Part shown: piece after piece, positions 54,898 to 64,000 of the stretch
Numbering within the stretch: position 1 is the first letter of the stretch
How the letters are laid out: each line of letters starts with the position of its first letter
Source of the DNA: Dermanyssus gallinae
Taxonomy: Eukaryota > Arthropoda > Arachnida > Mesostigmata > Dermanyssidae
Length of the DNA stretch: 64,000 nucleotides
Direction of reading: 5' to 3'
Assembly: GCA_003439945.1 (NCBI GenBank)
Contig: QVRM01006801.1
Span: 172,501 to 236,500, forward strand
Made by a program: the position numbers and the translations under genes
The notes under the pieces: model-generated
The model's database searches: none
Told to the model about the DNA's origin: nothing
The model's input: only the letters and a program-made list of their open reading frames with translations

Positions 54898-56536
54898 AAG
54901 TGTGTTGCAAAAAATTAGCAACGCATGTTTTTTTTGTGATAATTTCGGCTTGGTTTTTTTGAATGGCTTGAAGTTTTAAGCGCATGATGTACATGACGAA
55001 ACATGAGTTTAGTGTTGATTTCATTGCAATCTCAACATCGGTTCATACAAAAAATAAAAAAGTGTGAAAAAACAGTGTTGCAAAATATTAGCAACAATAG
55101 CGCCTTACAGCGTATTCGATTCTTAGCAGGGCTGTATGACTCATTTGAAACTACATATTTTATTCTAGAAACGGGTTTTTCGTCCCTTCTTCTGAATCAA
55201 ATCGTAAACTCGGTCTTTCATGGAGTTAATGAGCTGTTGTAAGTACGAAAGTGGAATATTAGTCCATGCTTGCTGGACAGCTTCTTTGAGGTCCGACAAA
55301 TGATTATATTGTCGACCATTTGCGTAAATCTGCTTTACCAAATGTCTCCAAAGATTTTCAATAGGATTCAGGTCTAGGACTTAATGCCGGCCAGTCAAAA
55401 AGTGGCACTCCTTGTTCTTGAAAAAGGACTATGGTGCTAGCCGAGGTATGAAACGTGGCGTTGTCTTGTTGAAAAACTGCGTCAGGTCCCCCAATTCTTC
55501 TGAAGTGGGCTTCTAACTGGGAACCGACAATGCGCTGGTACATGTCAGAATTGTTTCGGCCCACAATCTCGACTAGATCAGACTTCCATTATATCCAAAC
55601 GCGCCCCAATATTTCACAGAGCCACCACCGGCCACACGTTTCGAGAACCATTTAGGTTCCTTCCGTAAGTCGTGCCAATAGTACCTGACAGCCGTCAGGG
55701 CCATCGAGATTAAATTTCTTTTCATCCGAGAAGACGATGTTTTTCCACTCGTTATCCCAAGTTTGGTATCTATGCGAAAATTCACGCCGTGCGACAATGT
55801 GCTTCGGTTGCAGTCGCGGCATAAGCTTCCTTTTCGCGTATCGCACGTTTTTGTCAGAACTTAACACTCGGTACACTGTGGATCGGTGCACTGGCACTCC
55901 CAAAGTAGTCCTGATCCTGGAAGAAGACATTTGGTCATGAGTAGCCAACTGTATGATCCTTCGCCGATCTCGAATAGTCAAAACTGGCTTACGCTCACTG
56001 TTAGATCTGCACCGTTTGGTTCACTCCAGGGTGTAAGAACCTGCTGATGATGCTCTTATGCCGTCCTAATCTGGTTGCTATAGCAGTTACTGTATGACCG
56101 AGCTCAGCATATGCCTCAATTCTTGTCTTTTCGTTATCCGAAAGATCCTTTGTACGACCCATGGTTTAAACATAAGATTCGTCGTTAGTTCGGAACAACG
56201 ACTAAGCTGTAGAATATTTTGCAGCTATATAACGATTGATTTAGCTAGACAATATTCCTGACATTTGATCCCTGGGATCGAATATCAGCTGTAGTATCGA
56301 CTATCCTTTACAAACAAGAGCTGTGTTGTTAGCATGTTATTGTTGCTAATATTTTGCAACACTGTTTTTTCACACTTTTTATTTTTTGTATGAACCGATT
56401 TTGAGATTGCAATAAAATCAACACTATACTCATGTTTCGTCATGTACATCATGCGCTTAAAATTTCAAGCCATTCAAATAAACCAAGCCGAAATTATCGC
56501 AAAAAACATGAGTTGCTAATTTTTTGCAACACACTT
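54898..56536 (-). mobile_element. Tc3-like Tc1/mariner transposon with long IR/DR ends
   Basis: The 1639-bp element is flanked by TA duplications (54896-54897 and 56537-56538). Its terminal inverted repeats are about 200 bp (54898-55099 and 56339-56536), almost identical. Each holds two direct repeats of the core GTGTTGCAAAAnATTAGCAAC, one at the outer end and one at the inner end (55073-55095 and 56343-56365). This is the IR/DR arrangement of transposase-binding sites known from several Tc1-like elements. One nearly complete transposase gene lies between them on the minus strand. Confidence 0.93.
55165..56162 (-). pseudogene. Tc3-like transposase pseudogene
   Basis: The start MGRTKDLSDNEKTRIEAYAE at 56162 opens the first HTH domain (HTVTAIATRLGRHKSIISRF). 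A 1-nt frameshift near 56025 leads into [19 protein letters not shown] and the second HTH ([20 protein letters not shown]). The first catalytic block, [15 protein letters not shown], lies near 55730. After another shift come [31 protein letters not shown] and FQQDNATFHTS with the second Asp. A last shift precedes DLNPIENLW with the third catalytic residue, Glu, and the end DLIQKKGRKTRF at 55165. All three catalytic residues survive. The near-full length and few lesions suggest a fairly recent insertion. Confidence 0.88.
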
Positions 56537-56559
56537 TAGTAGTAGTAGTGTTAGTCGTA

Positions 56560-56816
56560 TTATAGACAGTATCTAAAAGGCTCGTCTTTTAGATATGTCT
56601 AAGGTGTCACCTGATAATAACAATACTACTACTAAGGATAATAATAATAATAATAGTCATAATGCGACTAAAAAAAGTCGTATTATGACTATTATTATTC
56701 ATAGCAATACTACTACTAAGAATAGTAACTAAGAATAATGACTATTATTATTCTTAGTAGTAGTATTGTAATTATCAGGTGACAACTTAGACATATCTAA
56801 AAGACGAAAAGTTTGT
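56560..56816. repeat. Nested palindrome (possible foldback element)
   Basis: Outer arms of about 54 bp (CGTCTTTTAGATATGTCTAA... 56583-56636 and its complement 56753-56806) enclose an inner pair of about 21 bp (AATAATAGTCATAATGCGACT with AGTCGTATTATGACTATTATT) and ATT/CTA-rich DNA. A third small hairpin (TATCTAAAAGG...CTTTTAGATA) overlaps the left end. It starts 25-45 bp from the Tc3-like element. Confidence 0.85.
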
Positions 56817-56819
56817 CGA

Positions 56820-59800
56820 TTTTCGTAATGCTTTTCATCTGAGTGAGCTTGTGCCTTGTGGTATATATGGCAAGCGGCTTTAGATTCAAATGTTTCAAAG
56901 GTGAATAACGGATTTTTTTGTCAACGAAATCGCGATATTGGTATTGCACTTTAAACACTTCACTTGCATTAAAGCATCTACTGATATTTTTTTTTAATCA
57001 GAGCATTTTTCTTCTAACACAAAAACATAGAGTTGGGTTACTGCGCCCATGCAGAAACTTCCGTGACTTTTTTTAATAAAGTGATTAACATACCACATCA
57101 CTAGGCTGCACCGGTCAGCATCGTGGTGTGTGTGTTTTAGAGACAAAGTTCAGCTGCAACGTTTTCGAAACTTATTTGATACAATTCAGTAACCTCAAAC
57201 TACAACTCTAGTTAATAACTCCATCGGAACTTTAGATAAACGGCCTTTCTTAATGGTCGGATGCTGAGGTACAAAGAGCTTCCTCAACATACACCAAGCA
57301 TGCGAAAACATGTAGAGATTTAGTCATGGCCGCCAATGATGGTATGCAGATTTCCTTGCCCTTCTGGTTCTAACTATACTTAACAATGACAACAGCAAAC
57401 ATCTCATCTTACGCCCACGTTTATAGCCGAAGCATCCCCAGATTCTTCCCTATGAGTTATTGACGTTACATATTTTAGGTTTCATCTCACTGTCGGGCGC
57501 TTCGTGCTTTCCTGTTCTTTATCTAGCCCTAATGGCTCTGCATTTCCCACGTATGTTATCTGTGCATGTCCGGGTGCAAAAATTGAATGCTTGCATAAAC
57601 AACGAGAAAAATAAACTTAAAATATTTCTCGAAAAGATAATAGCTACCGGTCCATTCGTTTGCCTCCTTCTCTTTGTCTCTCTCTCAGTTATCAAATTAC
57701 GTTAGGGTGCGAGAAACATTTAAAGGCTATGCTCATAAATATGACAAAAACTAGAGTATATATATATATATATATTGTTAGTTGTTTGCCAACTAGTGAT
57801 GATTGCTTTTCGGTGACTGTACGTAGTTCACAATAGTTTAGTGAACGAAAGACACTTCTTCAACAACACCAACAGGCCTATTCATGATGCAACCACGATT
57901 ACCTACCTCTACTCCTACTACTACTGCGTCTGCTACAGACATTATTAGCTCGCTTGCCATGAATAATAGGCGCACCATAGACAGGGCAATCTTGGCGATC
58001 TAGATGGGCCAAAATTAATAACGGACGGCTTTCCCGCCCGGCTCAGGTCGTCGTTCTAGCGGCCGCTGCCAGCGGCGGAAAACTGGGAAAACAGAGCAGC
58101 CACCTCATTGAGAGGGGTTTTTGCTTACGGTTCAGCTAGTGCAAAGGCCATGCGGGTGCATCTGCCCTCGTGCGTTCGTGAGAGCATGTTTGCCAGCTGT
58201 AGACCAGTGGGGCATCTGACAATTAGTCAAACGTGCCGCTGCTGTCGCTGCCGCCGCGAGGAGCTCTCGCCAGGCTACTCCCATACTACACTCCCTCCTC
58301 TGCAAGCCCCCCGGGGGTGGGTCTGGGGGCGCGAGGTGGGGGGGAGACGCCCAACACCACGACAGCCCGATCAGGCCGTGTCTGTCCTCCATCCAACAAG
58401 GGCAGCGTGATACGTTCGAAGGGGGGGGGGGTTACCGAGGCTATCCCTACTATTACTAGCCCGTGTGCCTGTCCTGATACACGATAAGCATCGCTAATTC
58501 GGCGTTTATCGCCCACGAGCGTCAAAGAAGGCCCGAAGTGCCGTCGAAGCCGCCAGAGCGAAGCAAAGGTTGCGACCCAACATTTGCTACCCGTCTGACG
58601 GGGAGAACTTCAACAGTATCTTACGGACCGGGGCTAATTATCTGTCGTGTACACAATCGAGCCTATCGAGGTGTGGCACAATGCACATCAGGGCGCAGGA
58701 AGAAGAAAAAGAATGAGCAAAAACTTGCCTCATTAAAAGGGTCGACTATGGCAGGCGTCGATGAAGTATATATATATATATATATATGGGTGTGTGCGTG
58801 TGTGTGTGTGTATGATTTAGTATAATCCAACTCTACTCCCTTCCCGCTTCAAAATATGATGCGTACATAAGCATCATATTGCTATTAACACCACTGCCAT
58901 GAACGACATCATCGGTGTTAACCACTGAGACAGTTTGCTAGGCGATCATATTGCTGAGAGACATAACAGCATACCATAGCAGCACACACACACACATATA
59001 TATATATATACACACTTTATTAACTATCACTAGCTATGGTTAATGAAGTATATAGATGCATATATAGAAAGATAGAGGGAAGACATACAGAGAGAGAGAG
59101 ACAATTAAGGGAATAAAGCTAAAGTTTCAACATGATGTATTTACTGTATATTGCGTGCTCTAGTTCCCGGTAAACAAGTCATGTACAATAAGGCTACAAG
59201 CATAAAACAACACAGCTATATACACGTACATTGTGTCACAAATATATCGTATATAATTTCAGGAACTCGCTACAAATTATCAAAAACTTCTGCGTTTGTA
59301 TCAAGTCATATATATGTAAAAATATTTTATACCATTCTAAGGTACGCATTGTAGAATGACTAGCAGGCAAACTTTGGAGTTGTTCCTCTAGACGTCTGTT
59401 CTTTGTTCATCGCTGGACGCATTGCGAGTCAACATTTCAATTAGGCAGAAGAAAAGCACACCGCAGGTAAGCCCCTTTTGGTCGCTTCACAAATTAACTA
59501 ATACGTGTCAGTGAGCCGAATGGCTTGTCATAATTAAACCGCACGGCCAACCTCCACCGACGCAAGACATAATATTAAGAAATGTTTTATTGAATCTTTC
59601 GCGCTCTTATTCAAACTTTTCCGCGGGCACTCCTTAATCCCCTTTCTTTCCATCTCTCCTCGACGTATAACCGTCTCTATTACACATTCCGTTTAACTCG
59701 TACAACCCACACACAGATACACTGTCTCCCTCTCTCACCACCCTAACTCAGAGGGATTGTCGTTATGGCGTTCCGCAGCACGCAACGCCATGCTCATGTG

Positions 59801-61076
59801 TTTACCGATTAAATAGTCAGCCAGGCCATTGAAGTTGAGGCTGTCAGGTTTAGGCGCTGCTCTCGTTTTCCTCCCATTCGCTAGGTTAGGTTGACGTTTT
59901 CAAGTACGCCTCTTTCACACTAAACGCCGTTATCGTCGTCATGGTCTTAATCGTTCACTGTCGGTGCTTCGACGGTGCTCGTTTTAGTCAGCTATCTTCA
60001 GTAGTAGTAGTAGTAGTAGTAGTACGTAGCGCAATTTTCATTGTCATCACTTAGTTGCAGCTCACGCTTATGGCCAGCTTATTTGGTTCAGCCAGCCTCT
60101 CGGTACCTGATCGACGATCGACCGCTGCGAGGGGGCCTGCTTGCGCAGGACATTGGCGCTCCATTTGGTCGCTGGGAACACTACACACCTACAAGCGCCT
60201 ATGATAGTCCTCCCATTGTGCGGCGTATTAAATACTCTTAGTGGCTCTAACCTGCCCCCATCTCGCACCGATCACTACCCACAAACCCACCTCCAAGTAT
60301 AGATTGCTTCGCTTCTTGTTCTCTTTTGATAGTTGCTGGAGTGAAGCACCCACCAACGGCAATTGCGGTGAATGACTTCGTTTAAGTCGGGGAGGAGCGG
60401 GCAGGGACAATACGGATCTATGGCTGTACAATAACGATGTATGGCGGTGCAATATCGATGTATGGCAGTACAATACCGATAATGGTATTGATATCCTTTA
60501 TAGGTACTAATAAATGAAATTAAAAGAAAGACCGTTTTGCTGCTTTGGGGCTAGATTTTGACAGGTGGCCACCAATGAGCAAGCGTGGAGCTTGCCGCCC
60601 GAAGTTTGTTATGATACACAGACGAGCATTGACCAAGGATGGAAAGAATCCAACGCACAACCACTAGGTGGATAGGTGTAGGCAGAAAAATGCATGATTT
60701 TCAGTAGGGAACGATAGGCAGCGATCGATAAAATGTCGATATAACGGCAATCAGAAAACTAGGCAAATAAACACGGTTGCTGAGCGATTCCCAGCGGTTC
60801 GGGTACACCACGGTATCGTACGCTAGCTTATAAGACGTAAGACAACAGTCTTAATGAAAAACTATTATGGACAACGACCAATAGAAAACAAAAATATCTT
60901 CTTCTACATACACAGAAAATACTAGTATTTCATAGCACATGGCTTAAATCACAACCAAACATCAACCGTTAAACTGATTTTCATTGATTTGGTATAGTAT
61001 GTGCGTGCTTGGCGCTCTGTTGGAGAAATTAAATCTGTAGATGTGGCCGAGACGCAGCAATCCGACTCACAATATT

Positions 61077-61167
<91 letters not shown>

Positions 61168-63150
61168 TATAGATACATATATATATATATATATATATAT
61201 ATTGCATTAACACGCCAACTTGATAGGCAGCAATGCGAACCCGAAAAAGAGCGCTAATGGCTGAACGTGACCGTGGGGATGACCTCTGTCGCCGCGGCTA
61301 AAACGATCACCAAGCGACCCATCCATAATGGGACGGGTGATGATAAATCAGCGTTTCCTAACCACAAGCACTGAGGAATAAAGTATAGCAAGTTCTGCTG
61401 ATCTGGCAGAGTCCGGGTGTCTATCGGTAAGAGCCATCGTTCTTAAACGCCGCCGCGAACGAAGCGAGCTTTCGGTGCTAGCCGGTCGGTGGTGACCTAA
61501 CGAACAACGACGAAAAGAAAAAGTGCGAGACATTTAAGAAGAAAAAGAACAAGCTAAGCCAAGAGAGAGAGAGAGAGAGACGAAAAAACGGAAGCATAGT
61601 AGATAACAGGAAAGAGAGATATAGAGACGGATGAAGACAGAGATCGCGCGCGACCAAGAGAGAGAGAGAGAGCAAGCGAGAGAAAGAGAGAGATAGAGGA
61701 GGGCGCTGAGAGAAACGACGAGATCTTATAAAATTCTAATGAGAGTCAAGACAGTACGACCGCGGCCGAATGGACGGGCGGCGCTGCTCTGGGGTTCTCC
61801 GGCCGGGGGCAGATTATGGGCCATGAGATGGAGAAATCGAAGTGACGACGATGATCAGCAACGAGGGTAAAAATTGAATAATGGCTTACTGCTGCTGCTG
61901 CTGCTACGGGGGATTGCCGCGGCATGGTGGTGGTGGTGGTGGCGGTTCCATGACTGTGCTACTTACTTTCAAGTTCGTTCCACTCTTCCCGGTCTTTCTT
62001 GATGAGTCGCCGCAGCAACAGCAGCAGCGGCGACGGTAGAGATCGACCGATTCAAGAAATAGTCTGCTCTGATGGGGCTTGCTGGCCGCAGGAAAACTAG
62101 CGCGCGATGGCATAAACGGCGGTATTGACGCTGCTAAAGACCGTTTTGTGCAGCAGCAGCAGCAGCAGAGAGAGGGCATGACGGCACGATGAGGGAGATT
62201 GGGCATAGAGTAAGTAGGTGGGATAGTAGCTGTTCTTCGAAGCCGCATGGCCGAGATGGCCTGGCAAGGGCTCACTGTGGGGGTACCGGGCGACCGGGGC
62301 GAGAGTGTAGGGAAAGCGCTAACATGGGAGATTGTCCTAATTGATCTTTATGGATGAAGTGGCTGAAAACGCTGATCATCGTCCTCAACATCAGCAGTAG
62401 CATCAGCAGCATCATCGTCATCATCATAGTTGTGATCATCGCCCACAGAATAAAACAGTCCGGCAGGCTAGCAGGCTTTCCTTGCAGCCCCGACCCGACT
62501 CGGCAGTTGCTCTGGTCTGGTGGTTGGTCGGTCGATCGGATGGTCGAGTAGCTCGACGAAACTGAGTAGTGTGAGGATGATAGAGGAAAAAAAAAGATAT
62601 CAACGCAGTGAGTGTTAGCGAGGGAAAAAATAGAAGCAGGTTAAGAGGCACCCGCGCGTACGAACCGCAGAAACTTGCAGCCAGGACAGAGGCTTAGAAA
62701 AAGTAGAAGCAATAGAGGAGGAAAACAAAAAAGAAGAAGAAGACGAAGGGAATGAAAGAAGGAGGACTTCACGATGAGCTCGGGAGAGTGAATTCCTCCC
62801 TCCGCTTCAACCTACTCATCCACTTAGATCTTTAAGTACGAATGCTGGCAGAGAACGCATTATGGTTGTGTGATGACGGCGGACGACAACGACGACGGAA
62901 GGGAACAAAAGGGCAAAATTATGGAAAAGTGGCTAGGAATTAAACGAGGTGACTTGGAGAAGATTCAATCGACGAAAGCTACGGGCCATCATCGTCATCG
63001 GTTCATTGCGGCCCAGCGATACGTGCGGATTATACGCGACACGTGAGGCCATCTAATCTCCATCACATAGCGTATCATCACACATTTGTCGTAACGGATT
63101 GTAGGTTGCTTGAGAATACTTTTTGAGGCATACCGTACACTAGGTAACGA
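56820..63150. other. Noncoding stretch
   Basis: Contains (TA)n tracts at 57757-57776, 58768-58787 and 61076-61201, (AGT)n at 60000-60025, and GA/AGAG runs at 61560-61700. No exon, RNA gene or transposon could be supported, apart from the weak exon candidate near 61960-62020. Confidence 0.4.
61076..61201. repeat. (TA)n compound microsatellite
   Basis: About 125 bp of TA with CATATATGATA and ACACATATATAGATACA interruptions. Confidence 0.95.
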
Positions 63151-63154
63151 GCGC

Positions 63155-63155
63155 A

Positions 63156-63212
<57 letters not shown>
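63155..63212. repeat. (TA)n microsatellite
   Basis: A TA run of about 55 bp with GTA interruptions, 35 bp downstream of the stop codon of the ORF at 63247. Confidence 0.95.
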
Positions 63213-63246
63213 TAAACCTAAACTTTTAAATGATGGTTATCATGTG

Positions 63247-63705
63247 CTAAAAAAAGTAGTCGTTCACGCAGTCTTCCATAACTTTGCTGAGTTCATTCTG
63301 TCGACTGGGATGGTTACCGATAATAGCAACATCTAGATTACGCGACTGAGTAGGTCCAATTACTGCACTGAGGCGATGATCACAACGGAAACCTGCCACC
63401 CCGCGGAACACAGAGGGAAGAAAGGGCAAAACACGGGTTTCTGTCGACTTAGCATCGGTGTCTCCTGGCTTAAAACTCTCACCATATTTGTTCGGTAGAC
63501 TCACGATAAGCTCATTTAACCAGTTACCACACTTACACCCGCGCGCTGCTTTTCCTGTTTTGACTGACAGCTTTCCAATGCGTAATTGTGAGGGTTCGAA
63601 AGTCATTTCCAGTGTTTCGATAAAAGACGTAGCGCCGCATTTTCGACCGAATGCCGGATGCCCGTCTTGCGAGCAAATGCCATGTCCACAGTTTTTCTGC
63701 TGCAT
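63247..63705 (-). CDS. Hypothetical protein, possible terminal exon
   Basis: The 152-codon frame is open from ATG at 63705 to TAG at 63247. It extends upstream without a stop to about 63773, where CGACCTAG could be a splice acceptor; the extra residues would include PLAGVPLVFALSISDESRN. The protein is not low complexity, codon third positions vary as in real genes, and Cys residues cluster in its first half (CGHGIC, RKCGA, GCKCGNW) with one more at FRCDH and one near the C-terminus. No family was recognised and no signal peptide or membrane helix is obvious. It could be the last exon of a gene that continues beyond the window, or a relic of an unrecognised element. Confidence 0.4.
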   Translation of the reverse strand: MQQKNCGHGICSQDGHPAFGRKCGATSFIETLEMTFEPSQLRIGKLSVKTGKAARGCKCGNWLNELIVSLPNKYGESFKPGDTDAKSTETRVLPFLPSVFRGVAGFRCDHRLSAVIGPTQSRNLDVAIIGNHPSRQNELSKVMEDCVNDYFF

Positions 63706-63784
63706 ATTTCGGCTTTCATCCGATATTGAAAGAGCGAAGACCAGCGGAACACCGGCGAGCGGATAACGACCTCTCTAGGTCGAG

Positions 63785-64000
63785 CGTCGCGACAAAGGAG
63801 CGCGTAGGTTGAGAAGAGTCAAAATCGTCGAGAGGTGTGAAAATTAATAAATTAATAAGTTCTCCGCTTTATTCATTTGTATTCATTCATTCATTCGTCC
63901 ACGTTCCTGGTTGTGGCCGTCTTTGTGGGATCTGCCAACTCCCGCTTGGGGCCTGGCTGCCTGCCTGCCGAACAGCAGCAGCGGCAGCGCATTGACAGCA
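63785..64000. other. Window edge, unassigned
   Basis: Contains ATTAATAAATTAATAAG and (ATTC)n at 63870-63898, then CAGCAG units at the edge. No call is possible. Confidence 0.35.

Overview
The window is nuclear DNA from an animal, most likely an arthropod. Four things point there: two intact tRNA-Ala(AGC) genes with the arthropod-type T loop (GGGATCGATACCC); Tc1/mariner DNA transposons; degraded LINEs and tRNA-derived SINEs; and the last two exons of an NK-class homeobox gene with the usual intron between homeodomain residues 44 and 45. A mite or tick would fit, but the sequence alone does not fix the taxon. Long (TA)n microsatellites occur about every 2 kb. Most long open frames are artefacts of these or of CAA/CAG-type repeats.

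Layout. 1-4.5 kb is sparse noncoding DNA with tRNA-derived SINE pieces. 4.5-27.4 kb is a transposon graveyard. It holds two recurring LINE families: family A, on the + strand, with an R2-like layout (reverse transcriptase, then CCHC, then an R2-type endonuclease); and family B, on the - strand, with an apurinic-type endonuclease, reverse transcriptase and a C-terminal Cys/His cluster. Two further LINEs lie at 23.6-26.0 and 26.3-27.4 kb. In the middle, 7.1-9.7 kb is a tandem array of tRNA-Ala-derived units: two intact genes followed by about fifteen progressively degraded copies, some with changed anticodons. 27.8-30.3 kb holds two tandem related mariner elements.

33.2-35.3 kb (- strand) is the 3' part of the homeobox gene. 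One exon encodes homeodomain residues 45-60 and a His/Pro/Ala-rich tail. A 1.4-kb intron carrying a third mariner between (TA)n tracts joins it in phase to a terminal exon ending in a run of Asp. The first half of the homeobox was not found, so the intron upstream probably runs beyond 64 kb or covers much of 35.3-64 kb. That stretch is low-complexity DNA rich in trinucleotide repeats, with LINE scraps, a mariner fragment (45.3 kb), a near-complete Tc3-like transposon with about 200-bp terminal inverted repeats (54.9-56.5 kb), a nested palindrome beside it and a second hairpin at 47.1 kb. Near the right edge (63.2-63.8 kb, - strand) is an unrecognised but coding-like ORF.

Only the homeobox exons, the two tRNA genes and possibly the 63-kb ORF look functional. 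All transposon proteins seen are broken by stops, frameshifts or deletions.
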